Assembly (NCBI RefSeq): GCF_025291715.1 | Contig: NZ_JAMBIZ010000037.1 | Span: 1 to 34,607, forward strand | Source of the DNA: Metasolibacillus sp. | Lineage (GTDB): Bacteria; Bacillota; Bacilli; Bacillales_A; Planococcaceae | Direction of reading: 5' to 3' | DNA: 34,607 bases | The notes under the pieces: model-generated | What the model was told of the DNA's origin: nothing | Database searches by the model: none | Seen by the model: the letters and a program-made list of their open reading frames with translations, nothing else | Made by a program: the position numbers and the translations under genes | Shown: piece after piece, positions 23,483-31,714 of the stretch | Numbering within the stretch: position 1 is the stretch's first letter | Layout of the letters: each line of letters begins with the position of its first letter

Positions 23483-25330
23483 ATGAATAATTTATCCTAT
23501 AAAAAGTTGGTGACAAAATTGCTATTAAAAAGGAATAAATTGAAAAAAGTACCCAAACTAAAATTATTTACAAAACGAAAAACGAAGCGTCAAGAGCAGG
23601 ACCCAGTTGATCGCAAAAAGAAAGCAAGATTTTATCAGCTTATTCGCGGACGAGTATTGTTAATTTTCTCGCTATTATTAGCTATTATTTTCGCTATGCA
23701 ATTGCTATCGTATACTAATATTACTAAATTACAAACAAGCTTGCGAGATTTTGCTGACGAAAATTTGCAGCAGCAAATTCAAATTAATAATTTAGCAAGC
23801 GATATTGCGAAGCTGTCGAGTCATGAACAAACATATTTGATTACAGGAAAAGAAGAAATTTTGCAGGACTACGAAAAATCGAAAACAAGCATTAGCACGA
23901 ATCTCGACGAGCTACAAGTGATTTTGGCTAATCATGAGGAGGCTGCCAATACCCTCGCTTCCATCAAGCAGCTTTACACCGTTTATTTAACACATTCTCA
24001 AAACATGATTGATACACGTACAAAATACGGCTTTGAAAATGCGCAAAAGCTAATGCAAAACGGTGGTGGACAATCATTAAAGGCTTATATTGATGATTAT
24101 TCTGTGCAATTAATCGCTTTATTAGAAACAGAAAATGAAAAATTGATTAAAGAATTAGAGAGCTATGCCAATAATTCTAAAATATCCTTTTTATTTTTAG
24201 CGATTATTGCGATGGCTTTGACGATTACATCTGGTTACATATTGTTTAAATCCATTCGTCGCAATACGCATTCCATTAATACATCCATTTTGGATATTGC
24301 CAGCACAGGCGGTGATTTAACAAGACGTGTACGCGTGAAAACAAATGATGAATTTGCTCAAATTGCCGATTCAACTAACCTATTAATTCAATCTATTTCG
24401 ACACTTATTAAGCGCGTTTCTGGCTTAGCAGAAAATGTTTCAGGCAGCTCTCAGGAGTTGATGGCATTGGCAGATGAAAATGCACGTATGATTGATTCGA
24501 TTGCCAATTCTACACACGATATTGCTAGCGATAGCAATACAATCATTCAGAAAATGGGACAGGCGGCACAAAGCATGCAGCTGCTTGAACAAGCCATTCA
24601 TGACTTAAATGTCGAAGCTGCTGAGGTACGACAGGCTTCTGAGGAGATGCGCACTGTCGCACGTAATGGTAGTGAATCAGTGAACCATTCCGCAAATGTT
24701 ATGATGGATATTGAAGAAACGATGGCTAACACAACGACGACGGTGGAGGCACTCGGTAAAAAATCTGGTGAAATCACTTCCATTATTAGCACAATTACAG
24801 GCATTGCTGAGCAAACAAATTTACTTGCTTTAAATGCGGCGATTGAGGCGGCGAGAGCTGGTGAGCATGGCAAAGGCTTTGCAGTTGTAGCAGATGAGGT
24901 ACGCAAGCTAGCTGAGCAATCGCAAAGTGCGGCGAAGGAAGTTACAGGTATTATTTCTTCTATTCAAACTGAAGTGAAATCGATTATCGCACAAAACCAC
25001 GAAGGCGTACAATCCGTTATTCGCGGTGTTGAAGTGGCGAACGAAACGAACGCTTCACTTGATAAAATTTTACAGCAGACAGAGCGTACGTCAGAGATTA
25101 TTAGTCGTATGGCTGAAAAAATCAATGGTACATTGGACTATAGCGATGCGGTTAGCTCTTCCTTTGTTGAAGTAAATGCTATCGCTGAGCATACTGCCTT
25201 CAGAACGGAAACAAGTGCTTCTGCTGCTATGCAGGGCTCCGCATCTATGGAGGAAATCAATGCTGCCGCTTCTGAATTAGCGACACAGGCAGATGATTTA
25301 CGTAGCGTTGTTGGGGAATTTAAAATATAA
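23483..25330 (+). CDS. Methyl-accepting chemotaxis protein with a CHASE3-like sensor
   Basis: 615 residues. An unusually long, Lys/Arg-rich cytoplasmic N-tail (about 55 residues; [19 protein letters not shown]) precedes TM1 (about 58-75). The helical extracellular domain (76-230; [16 protein letters not shown]) is CHASE3-like. TM2 (about 234-254) leads to HAMP (255-310) and the long MCP coiled coil. The hairpin tip that binds CheA/CheW is intact: [38 protein letters not shown]. The ribosome binding site is weak. No other chemotaxis gene is nearby. The ligand is unknown. Confidence 0.92.
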   Translation: MNNLSYKKLVTKLLLKRNKLKKVPKLKLFTKRKTKRQEQDPVDRKKKARFYQLIRGRVLLIFSLLLAIIFAMQLLSYTNITKLQTSLRDFADENLQQQIQINNLASDIAKLSSHEQTYLITGKEEILQDYEKSKTSISTNLDELQVILANHEEAANTLASIKQLYTVYLTHSQNMIDTRTKYGFENAQKLMQNGGGQSLKAYIDDYSVQLIALLETENEKLIKELESYANNSKISFLFLAIIAMALTITSGYILFKSIRRNTHSINTSILDIASTGGDLTRRVRVKTNDEFAQIADSTNLLIQSISTLIKRVSGLAENVSGSSQELMALADENARMIDSIANSTHDIASDSNTIIQKMGQAAQSMQLLEQAIHDLNVEAAEVRQASEEMRTVARNGSESVNHSANVMMDIEETMANTTTTVEALGKKSGEITSIISTITGIAEQTNLLALNAAIEAARAGEHGKGFAVVADEVRKLAEQSQSAAKEVTGIISSIQTEVKSIIAQNHEGVQSVIRGVEVANETNASLDKILQQTERTSEIISRMAEKINGTLDYSDAVSSSFVEVNAIAEHTAFRTETSASAAMQGSASMEEINAAASELATQADDLRSVVGEFKI

Positions 25331-25334
25331 TCAA

Positions 25335-25393
25335 AAGCTCTTGTTTGAAAAATGGTCTAAAGCACCACTACTCAAACAAGAGCTTATTTCATT
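25335..25393 (+). terminator. Terminator after the chemoreceptor gene
   Basis: AAGCTCTTGTTTGA (25335-25348) pairs perfectly with TCAAACAAGAGCTT (25372-25385) around a 23-base loop, followed by ATTTCATTT. Confidence 0.75.
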
Positions 25394-25432
25394 TACTAGT
25401 TAAAAAGAGAAATTGTTCGTCATTTTGCTATT

Positions 25433-25794
25433 TTATTTGCGCTTTCTCTCATTTATTTGCAACTTTGCCTTTTTATTGACGACTTCTCCAACTTATTTGC
25501 GACTTTGCCTTTTTATTGGCGACTTCTCCAACTTATTTGCGGCTTTGCCCTTTTTATTGGCGACTTCTCTCACTTATTTGCAACTTTGCCTTTTTATTGG
25601 CGACTTCTCAAACTTATTGGCGACTTTGCCTTTTTATTGGCGACTTCTCCAACTTATTTGCGGCTTTGCCCTTTTTATTGGCGACTTCTCCAACTTATTT
25701 GCAACTTTGCCTTTTTATTGGCGACTTCTCCAACTTATTTGCGACTTTGCCTTTTTATTTGCTAGTTTTCTCATTTATTTGCGATTTCGCTCTT
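25433..25794. repeat. Tandem repeat array: eight 40-bp units, each an imperfect pair of 20-bp half-units
   Basis: Units run 25453-25492, 25493-25532, 25533-25573, 25574-25613, 25614-25653, 25654-25694, 25695-25734 and 25735-25774. Isolated half-units lie at 25433-25452 and 25775-25794, making about 18 half-units. Each half begins TTATTTGC or TTATTGGC and usually contains GCGACTT; the halves differ in ending (TTGCC against CTCCAAC). Units 3 and 6 share the same single-base insertion (41 bp) and GCGGC variant, and units 1, 4 and 7 share GCAAC, so a three-unit super-repeat has been duplicated. All three plus-strand frames stay open because of composition and unit length, with no ribosome binding site; this is not a gene. 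It fills the gap between two convergent genes. Confidence 0.95.
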
Positions 25795-25803
25795 TATGAT
25801 ACC

Positions 25804-26232
25804 TTATTCAAACAGTGCCTTATATTTCCCGTAGCCTTGCGCCTCTAGCTCTTCCACAGGGATAAAGCGTAGTGCTGCGGAATTGATACAGTAACGCAAA
25901 CCGCCTAATTCTTGCGGGCCATCTGGGAAAACATGCCCTAAATGCGAATCCGCTGTTTTGCTGCGCACTTCTACGCGGCGCATGCCGTGCGATGTATCGA
26001 AATGCTCGGTTACTTCCTCTACCTCTAACGGTTTGGCAAAGCTTGGCCAGCCACAGCCTGCATCAAATTTATCAAGCGAGGAAAAAAGTGGCTCACCTGA
26101 TACGATATCCACATAAATACCTGCGTTAAAATGCTGGTCATATTCGTTGCGATATGGTGGCTCTGTGCCTTGCTCCTGCGTTACATAATACTGCATTTCC
26201 GTTAATTCCTTTAAACGCTGCTCTTTATTCAT
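25804..26232 (-). CDS. msrB: Peptide-methionine (R)-S-oxide reductase
   Basis: 142 residues. The MsrB motifs are GCGWPSF (with Cys60), [14 protein letters not shown], and the catalytic Cys115 in [13 protein letters not shown]. The zinc-binding CxxC pairs are absent, as in the B. subtilis enzyme. It reduces the R epimer of methionine sulfoxide in proteins using thioredoxin. Its start overlaps the msrA stop by eight bases with a GGGGGGAAAG ribosome binding site inside msrA. It is the last gene of the ypmR-ypmS-msrA-msrB operon. The stop borders the tandem repeat, and no terminator hairpin is seen between them. Confidence 0.96.
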   Translation of the reverse strand: MNKEQRLKELTEMQYYVTQEQGTEPPYRNEYDQHFNAGIYVDIVSGEPLFSSLDKFDAGCGWPSFAKPLEVEEVTEHFDTSHGMRRVEVRSKTADSHLGHVFPDGPQELGGLRYCINSAALRFIPVEELEAQGYGKYKALFE

Positions 26233-26755
26233 GTCTTTCCCCCCAATGCTGTTCTTTAAAGGCTACCCGCCCTGAGCCGATGGCGTAGCGCTCATAATGA
26301 GCAGGGTTTTTCTTATAATAATGCTGATGATACGTTTCCGCCGCATAAAATGGCTTTGCTGGCAAAATTTTTACCGCGATCGGCTGTTTGAATTTGCCCG
26401 ATGCTTGTAATGCTGCTTTCGAGCGCTCTGCGATTTCACGCTGTTCCTCATTATGATAAAAAATTGCTGTAGTATACGATTCGCCACGATCGTAAAACTG
26501 TCCGCCTGCGTCTGTTGGGTCAATCAAAGTCCAATAGAGCTCTACAAGCTTTTCGTAAGGATATACGGCTGGGTCAAACGTAATTTGCACTGCCTCTAAA
26601 TGTCCCGTTGTCTCTGAGCAAACTTGCTCGTATGTTGGATTTTCGACATGTCCCCCTGTATAACCCGAAACAACCGCCTCAATTCCTGGTACTTCATCAA
26701 ATGGTTTGACCATGCACCAAAAACACCCACCTGCAAACGTTGCATATTGCACCAT
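26225..26755 (-). CDS. msrA: Peptide-methionine (S)-S-oxide reductase
   Basis: 176 residues, the normal short MsrA length. The active site GGCFWC contains catalytic Cys11, but the following position is M instead of the usual aromatic or acidic residue (CFWCMV). [20 protein letters not shown] and the C-terminal [13 protein letters not shown] are also present. It reduces the S epimer of methionine sulfoxide and complements MsrB. Its ATG directly follows the ypmS stop codon and it overlaps msrB, so the genes are translationally coupled. Confidence 0.96.
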   Translation of the reverse strand: MVQYATFAGGCFWCMVKPFDEVPGIEAVVSGYTGGHVENPTYEQVCSETTGHLEAVQITFDPAVYPYEKLVELYWTLIDPTDAGGQFYDRGESYTTAIFYHNEEQREIAERSKAALQASGKFKQPIAVKILPAKPFYAAETYHQHYYKKNPAHYERYAIGSGRVAFKEQHWGERHE

Positions 26756-27346
26756 TTATTTCACCTCTTCTGCTGGAATAATGATATCTAACAATATTTT
26801 ATCATTCGCTAAATCAATTTCCTTTGCACGCACTCTTGAGCCTGAGGCAATGTTAATGCGCGATAAATCCACATAAATTTCCTCTTCATTCGGTCTGACA
26901 ATCATCCAGTCAGGGAATTCAATCGCATCCTTCATCAGCTTTAAAACAGTAGATGGTGGAATATTTAATTTCCCTACATTCACCTCTGTTTGCTTTAATC
27001 GAATATTGCCATCGCTAACAATCGGCTCAAAATCCATTGAAATAGGTACTGTAATACCGAATACAATTAGCTCACTAAAAAGCTGCACTTGCTCGTTTAC
27101 TTCCATTTCAACAGGGATTGGTGATTTCCCTAGCGGTCCTTTGCCCATATATTTTTTCGCAATTGCTTCAAATTCCTTCGCTGTTGTCTGCACCGTCAGC
27201 ACATGCCCGGTTGCTTGCTCCTGCTCTGGAATTGCACGTTCCTCCACCTTTGAAGTCGCCATATATACGATAAAAACGACTGTGAAAAGTACTGCTCCTG
27301 CTAGTAAAAAAAAGGCGACTTTCCATTTATTCATTTGCTGTCTCAC
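26756..27346 (-). CDS. ypmS: YpmS family protein (DUF2140)
   Basis: 196 residues. An N-terminal signal anchor (about 8-30; KVAFFLLAGAVLFTVVFIVYM) is followed by an extracytoplasmic domain with the DUF2140 pattern: GKGPLGKSPIPVEMEVNEQV, FGITVPISMDFEPIVSDGNIRL, KLMKDAIEFPDWMIV, and DLSRINIASGSRVRAKEI near the end. The function is unknown. The start overlaps the ypmR stop by four bases (ATGA), and msrA begins at its stop. In B. subtilis the same neighbours occur in the same order, with ypmT between ypmS and msrA; that small gene is missing here. Confidence 0.9.
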   Translation of the reverse strand: MRQQMNKWKVAFFLLAGAVLFTVVFIVYMATSKVEERAIPEQEQATGHVLTVQTTAKEFEAIAKKYMGKGPLGKSPIPVEMEVNEQVQLFSELIVFGITVPISMDFEPIVSDGNIRLKQTEVNVGKLNIPPSTVLKLMKDAIEFPDWMIVRPNEEEIYVDLSRINIASGSRVRAKEIDLANDKILLDIIIPAEEVK

Positions 27347-28254
27347 TCCTCAAATCCAATCAAACCATCTGACATTTCCTCAATATCGCATGCTTTCATA
27401 GCAGCTACAATGCGCTCTGTCATGCGCTCATAGCCCTTCGCATTCGGATGGAAGAAATCCGTATGATACACTAAATCTTCATTCGTATGAAATAAATCTA
27501 GCACGGGGACAAAGCAGGCATTATCATCCTGTGCCGCTAGCTCCCTTACGTCATTATTCCACTCTACAATAATTTCTTCAAATGGTGTCGTTTCATCTAC
27601 TACAATTGAAAAGGGATTGTAAAAACCAATTAAAATGAGCGGCACCTCTGGATTACGTGCACGTATTTCTTTAACAATTTGCTCATAATTATGTTGAAAG
27701 TTGACTCTTTCCTCATCAAACATTTCCTTTTTTAAAGAAAATATATCGGTTTTGACAATTTTCATTACATCATTGCCACCCATTGTTAGCGTAACCAAAT
27801 TAGCAGCCTCTAATTCCTTATCATAGTGCCCTTTTTCCAAAAGTCGTAGCAGCTGATCACTACGTCTGCCCTTTTTACCGCGATTATCTAGCGTAATCGT
27901 CGCAATTGCAGGCCATTTTTCAAGCTGTTCCACTAAGCGCTCCGTATAGCCTTGACGCATATATTCATCCCCAACACCATCCGTTAAAGAATCGCCTAGT
28001 GCAAGATATTGAATATCCTGTGCATCAATTTCTTTTCTAGTCAGCCAATCTAGCTGAAAGATATCACCTAGCTTTTCTATAATGCCCTCTTTTTGCGCTT
28101 TCTCGATATAAAGCGCATCATCTATCGGTATAGGTACACTTGTCGTACCAAGTGATTTTTCATATTCCTCTGGTGATGTTTCAGGCTCATCGACCGTCAC
28201 TGTACAAGCAGACAATAATAAGCAACAACATAACACGCTTAACCAAAACTTCAT
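27343..28254 (-). CDS. ypmR: SGNH/GDSL hydrolase lipoprotein, YpmR-like
   Basis: 303 residues. The lipobox LSAC gives acylated Cys17. The SGNH blocks are intact: block I YLALGDSLTDGVGD (nucleophile Ser), block III TMGGNDVMK, and block V FFHPNAKGYERM with the Asp/His pair. It is a membrane-anchored esterase or lipase-type enzyme on the outer face; the substrate is unknown. It is the first gene of the ypmR-ypmS-msrA-msrB operon. A -10-like TATAAT (minus strand, 28294-28299) lies about 40 bases upstream without a clear -35. Confidence 0.92.
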   Translation of the reverse strand: MKFWLSVLCCCLLLSACTVTVDEPETSPEEYEKSLGTTSVPIPIDDALYIEKAQKEGIIEKLGDIFQLDWLTRKEIDAQDIQYLALGDSLTDGVGDEYMRQGYTERLVEQLEKWPAIATITLDNRGKKGRRSDQLLRLLEKGHYDKELEAANLVTLTMGGNDVMKIVKTDIFSLKKEMFDEERVNFQHNYEQIVKEIRARNPEVPLILIGFYNPFSIVVDETTPFEEIIVEWNNDVRELAAQDDNACFVPVLDLFHTNEDLVYHTDFFHPNAKGYERMTERIVAAMKACDIEEMSDGLIGFEE

Positions 28255-28364
28255 TCTTTCTTCTTCCCTACCAATCTATTTAACATATGTACTATTATAA
28301 TGTATATGACGTAAACAAACACGCTAAAAGGCACGGCGCCCATCAATTGAATAAAGTGAACCTT

Positions 28365-28499
28365 CAATCAGTGGGGGTTTTCCTCATCCCCCCACTGATT
28401 GGTAGTTTCACCAATCGGGTTTTTACAGGCTGTTTGATTCCCCTCTTCAACACCTTGATTTTATCTGCTGTTTTGATGTGGGGGTCTTACAGCCTGTTA
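28365..28499. other. Multi-hairpin element with two mutually exclusive stems in the ypmR-degV gap
   Basis: Hairpin A: CAATCAGTGGGGG (28365-28377) with CCCCCACTGATTG (28389-28401), 13 perfect pairs. Hairpin B: GATTGGT (28397-28403) with ACCAATC (28410-28416), sharing bases 28397-28401 with A. Hairpin C: ACAGGCTGT (28425-28433) with ACAGCCTGT (28489-28497), containing an inner CCCC/GGGG pairing. The 28255-28508 gap holds no convincing gene; one plus-strand frame through it lacks a ribosome binding site. Function unknown; it could be a repeated palindromic element or an RNA switch. Confidence 0.6.
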
Positions 28500-28508
28500 A
28501 TACGGGAT

Positions 28509-28560
28509 AAAAAGCAAACAGGTGTCTGAAAGTGGCACATTCGCCTGCTTTCAGACACCT
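28509..28560 (-). terminator. Terminator of degV
   Basis: On the minus strand AGGTGTCTGAAAG (28548-28560) pairs perfectly with CTTTCAGACACCT (28520-28532), followed by GTTTGCTTTTT. It starts six bases past the degV stop. Confidence 0.9.
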
Positions 28561-28565
28561 CTAAC

Positions 28566-29408
28566 CTATTCTGCAAAATAAATAAAGCCAATTGCTCCTG
28601 GACCTGTATGTGTACTAATAATTGGGGATGTAAAGGCAATTTCTGCGCTGTCGAAGCCTGTTTCTTTGATTAAATCAAGCAGCGGCTGCCCCATCGTTTG
28701 TAAGCCACCTGCATGAGATAAGCCGACAGCCTTTACTGTTTTGCCAGCAGTATCCTCCTGGAACTGCTTAAATAAATAATTGACTACTTGCTTATGGCTG
28801 CGTGCCTTCGATACAGGCGTATACTCGCCACCTTCTAAGCTAGCGATTGGCTTAATATTTAACAGCGAGCCAATCATGCCTTTTCCTTTACCGATGCGTC
28901 CACCTTTAATTAAGTTTTCCAACGTATCAACGACAACAAATAAATTTGTATTTGCACGTACCACATCTAAGCGTGCTACAATTTCCTCGATTGAAGCACC
29001 TTCATCGCGCATGCGAATAGCTTCACGAATTTGGAAGGCTAAGCCGAATGCAATAAAGCGTGAGTCGACAACTGTCACATCAGACGTTGTCATGTCAGCT
29101 GCTTGGCGAGCTGATTGAACCGTACCACTCATACCGCCTGTCATATGAATCGATAAAATTTGATCGCCATCTTTTCCAAGCTCATCATATAATTCTTTAA
29201 ATTTCCCTGGTGCAGGCTGAGAGCTTTTTGGCAGTTCAGGAGATTGTTTCATTATATCCATGAATGTAGCAGGCTCTAAATCGATTCCATCTACATATGT
29301 ATTTTGTCCAATTTGAATTGTTAAAGGTACAATGTGAATACCATGCTGCTTAATTTCCTCTTTTGTTAAATCACACGTTGAATCAGTTACAATATGAATT
29401 CGTCCCAC
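28566..29408 (-). CDS. degV: DegV family fatty-acid-binding protein
   Basis: 280 residues from GTG 29408, with AAAGGA about ten bases upstream. The DegV signature is present: IHIVTDSTCDL at the N-terminus, SSQPAPGKFKELYDEL, ILSIHMTGGMSGTVQSA (lipid carboxylate site), VDTLENLIKGGRIGK and a C-terminal THTGPGAIGFIYF. Such proteins bind one fatty acid and, in FakAB systems, present it to a kinase for phospholipid synthesis. It stands upstream of the ypmR operon as in B. subtilis, but separated by a terminator and the hairpin element. Confidence 0.94.
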   Translation of the reverse strand: MGRIHIVTDSTCDLTKEEIKQHGIHIVPLTIQIGQNTYVDGIDLEPATFMDIMKQSPELPKSSQPAPGKFKELYDELGKDGDQILSIHMTGGMSGTVQSARQAADMTTSDVTVVDSRFIAFGLAFQIREAIRMRDEGASIEEIVARLDVVRANTNLFVVVDTLENLIKGGRIGKGKGMIGSLLNIKPIASLEGGEYTPVSKARSHKQVVNYLFKQFQEDTAGKTVKAVGLSHAGGLQTMGQPLLDLIKETGFDSAEIAFTSPIISTHTGPGAIGFIYFAE

Positions 29409-29602
29409 TTATGACACATCCTTTATATTCTTCTTCCCTATTATAAGTAACTTGAATCATCACTGTAAAGGTGACAAATGTAATACCTATTACCTGATAG
29501 TTGTCTTTTTTCCATATGACATATTGTAGTGACAACTAATGACAATTATGTCTGTTCAGTTATTTCTTATTTTACTATAGTATTTCATAAGGAGTGATGA
29601 TT

Positions 29603-30241
29603 ATGCAAAACATCGTGTTCGACTATAAAACAAAAAATGAAGAATTATGGAATGCCATCACGCACGGCATTGGTTTATTAATTAGCATCCCCGCTTGTGT
29701 CTGGCTTATTTTACAGGCAATCGCAAAGGGAGGTGCTGTAGAAATTGTCTCCTACAGCATTTTTGGGGCATCTTTAATTATTTTATTTTTAAATTCTACT
29801 TTGCTGCACAGTATGCCTGAGCGCTTTAAGTATTTCTTTGCCATTCTTGACCATTCTGCTATTTATATTTTAATCGCAGGCACGTACACACCGTTTTTGC
29901 TCATTACGTTAGATGGCGCATTAAGCATTACATTGCTGTGCATTATTTGGGGCATTGCCATATTTGGTGTCGTCTTTAAATGCTTATTTATTTATCGCTT
30001 TGAAGCATTTTCCTTAGGCCTATATATCGCTATGGGCTGGCTCATTATTTTTGTCATCAAGCCCGTTTACACATTTTTGCAGTTTGAAGGCTTTTTATTG
30101 CTGCTAGCAGGCGGTTTATGCTTTACATTCGGTGCGATTTTTTATGCATGGAACCGTCTTCCGTACAACCACGCAATTTGGCATATTTTTGTCATTGCAG
30201 GCTGTGCTTGCATGGTGAGTTGTGTCCTATTCTATTTATAA
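29603..30241 (+). CDS. Hemolysin III/TrhA family membrane protein
   Basis: 212 residues from ATG 29603, eight bases after AAGGAG; two further in-frame starts lie just upstream but overlap the ribosome binding site. Seven membrane spans are visible. The PAQR-type conserved residues are present: NAITHGIG near the start, NSTLLHSMPERFKYFFAILDHSAIYILIAGTYTPF in the middle and AIWHIFVIAG at the end, including the metal-binding His residues. Bacterial members are linked to membrane homeostasis more than to haemolysis. It is monocistronic. Confidence 0.92.
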   Translation: MQNIVFDYKTKNEELWNAITHGIGLLISIPACVWLILQAIAKGGAVEIVSYSIFGASLIILFLNSTLLHSMPERFKYFFAILDHSAIYILIAGTYTPFLLITLDGALSITLLCIIWGIAIFGVVFKCLFIYRFEAFSLGLYIAMGWLIIFVIKPVYTFLQFEGFLLLLAGGLCFTFGAIFYAWNRLPYNHAIWHIFVIAGCACMVSCVLFYL

Positions 30242-30337
30242 AATAGCAGGACTTTTCTATCGAAAAACAGCTTTCTTGAAACTTTACTACTTATTAAACA
30301 GTATTAATAGTAATGAACAATAAAGGAGCTGTAGCAA

Positions 30338-31174
30338 ATGAAAAAGAAAATGTTCGTAGCCTTAGCAGGGGTGGCAGTGATTGCCGCTGGCTGTGGGACA
30401 ACAGCAACACCGAAGGAAAATACGACCGACAAAAGCGATTTATCACTAGAGGAAGTATTTACGAAAAGCAGTGAGCGACAAAGTGAAATTAAAAGCTTTA
30501 ATGCGACTGTGACAATGACACAGGCAATGGAGCTAGGCGATGGATCAACAGTGGATACATCTGCTAATATGAAAATGGGTGCAGTTTTAGAGCCAACACA
30601 ATTTTTTGTTGATGGCACAATTTCTATGACGGAGCCTACAAGTGGTGACAAGCTAGATATGCCGATGAAAATGTATATGACAGCTGAGGACGGCTTTTAT
30701 ATGTATGATGACACATCGAAAACATGGTTTAAGCTGCCACAAGATGCGACACTTGATGAAATGCTAAGTCAGGCAGGTGTCCAAGCGAATGCAGCAGATC
30801 AGCTGCAATTATTGGAAAAATACGTAGATGATTTTACATTCGAGCAAACAAATAACGAATATATTTTAACGTTGAATGCAGGTGGCGATAAATTCAAGCA
30901 ATTAATCGAAGAGCAAGTCGCATTAACAATGCCAGATGCTCCTATTGACCAATTCGAAAACATGTCATTCGAAGATACAACATATCAGCTGACAATTGAT
31001 AAAAAGACATATGATATGAAAGAATTGAAATTAGATATGATCATTTCAATGGACATCGATGGTGTCCAAGCAAAAATTGACCAAAAAACAACGACAACAT
31101 ACGATGATTTTAACAACGCAACTGTCACAATCCCACAAGATGTATTAGAAAATGCACAGGAAATCAATTATTAA
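30338..31174 (+). CDS. Lipoprotein of the DUF6612 (LolA/LppX-like) type
   Basis: 278 residues. The lipobox IAAGC gives Cys19, with AAAGGAGCTG upstream of ATG 30338. After a short linker, the mature domain has the long beta-strand pattern of the half-barrel lipoprotein-carrier fold: SFNATVTMTQAMEL, MYMTAEDGFYMYDDTSKTW, FTFEQTNNEYILTLN, TYQLTIDKKTYDMKELKLD, KTTTTYDDFNNATVTIP. The substrate is unknown. It is followed by a terminator and a truncated second copy of its own 3' half. The DUF number is from memory and less certain than the lipoprotein call. Confidence 0.82.
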   Translation: MKKKMFVALAGVAVIAAGCGTTATPKENTTDKSDLSLEEVFTKSSERQSEIKSFNATVTMTQAMELGDGSTVDTSANMKMGAVLEPTQFFVDGTISMTEPTSGDKLDMPMKMYMTAEDGFYMYDDTSKTWFKLPQDATLDEMLSQAGVQANAADQLQLLEKYVDDFTFEQTNNEYILTLNAGGDKFKQLIEEQVALTMPDAPIDQFENMSFEDTTYQLTIDKKTYDMKELKLDMIISMDIDGVQAKIDQKTTTTYDDFNNATVTIPQDVLENAQEINY

Positions 31175-31184
31175 ATATCACAAT

Positions 31185-31224
31185 AGCTTAAGCCCTTTTC
31201 AGCTAAGAGGGTTTAAGCTTTTTT
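31185..31224 (+). terminator. Terminator after the intact lipoprotein gene
   Basis: AGCTTAAGCCCT (31185-31196) pairs with AGGGTTTAAGCT (31208-31219), including one G-T pair, followed by TTTTTT. It separates the intact gene from its truncated copy. Confidence 0.88.
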
Positions 31225-31234
31225 ATTTACAAAT

Positions 31235-31657
31235 TTCACACTAGATGCTTTCGGCTTAGATGTTAATACAACGGAGCAATTAAAAATTCTTGAAAAATAT
31301 GCAGAGGATTTTACATATGAAGAAAAAGGCGAGGATTATATTTTAACATTAAAGGGTAGCAACGATAAGCTCCATCAAATAAGCCGTGAGCAACTAGCCC
31401 TTACGATTGCTGAAACAAATCCAAACGCTGAAAGCCTTCAAAATACAAAATTCGAAGATGCCTTTTATCAAGTAATAGTTGATAAAAATACATTTGATGT
31501 GAAGACGATCCAATTAGACTGGATGATGAAGCCAACGATTGATGGCGAAGAAATGGCTATTGATCAAAAAACAACAATCGCTTACAACAATATTAATGCT
31601 GTTTCGACAATCATTGTACCACAGGAAGTAATCGATAACGCATATCTCATTGAATAA
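31235..31657 (+). pseudogene. N-terminally truncated tandem copy of the DUF6612-like lipoprotein gene
   Basis: An open frame without a start codon or ribosome binding site runs to TAA 31655-31657. It aligns with roughly the C-terminal half of the intact neighbour: ILEKYAEDFTYEEKGEDYI against LLEKYVDDFTFEQTNNEYI; FEDAFYQVIVDKNTFDVK against FEDTTYQLTIDKKTYDMK; AIDQKTTIAYNNINAVSTI against KIDQKTTTTYDDFNNATVT. Similarity begins about ten bases after the intact gene's terminator. The first in-frame ATG pair is far inside. The frame is free of stops, so the loss may be recent or the fragment still under some constraint. It is followed by a strong terminator. Confidence 0.88.
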
Positions 31658-31671
31658 TTATCCACAAAAAG

Positions 31672-31714
31672 GGATGCTTGAAAAGATCATATCTTTTCAG
31701 GCATCCTCTTTTTT
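31672..31714. terminator. Bidirectional terminator between the lipoprotein copy and floT
   Basis: GGATGCTTGAAAAGAT (31672-31687) pairs with ATCTTTTCAGGCATCC (31691-31706), one G-T pair, with a three-base loop. T-rich sequence follows to the right (31707-31714) and A-rich sequence precedes it on the left (31666-31670), serving the minus-strand floT gene. Confidence 0.92.

Noticed and set aside
25413-25848. Three overlapping plus-strand open frames through the tandem array encoding Phe/Leu/Tyr-rich repeats
   Set aside because: They are open only because the T-rich 40-bp unit lacks stops and shifts frame each copy; there is no ribosome binding site and no matching real protein pattern.
28287-28529. 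80-codon plus-strand frame in the ypmR-degV gap
   Set aside because: It lacks a ribosome binding site and runs through perfect hairpins that explain its composition.
30264-30311. TTGAAAC followed 16 bases later by CAGTA, a possible ECF promoter before the lipoprotein gene
   Set aside because: The -10 lacks the CGTA/CGTC core needed for sigma-W, sigma-X or sigma-M.
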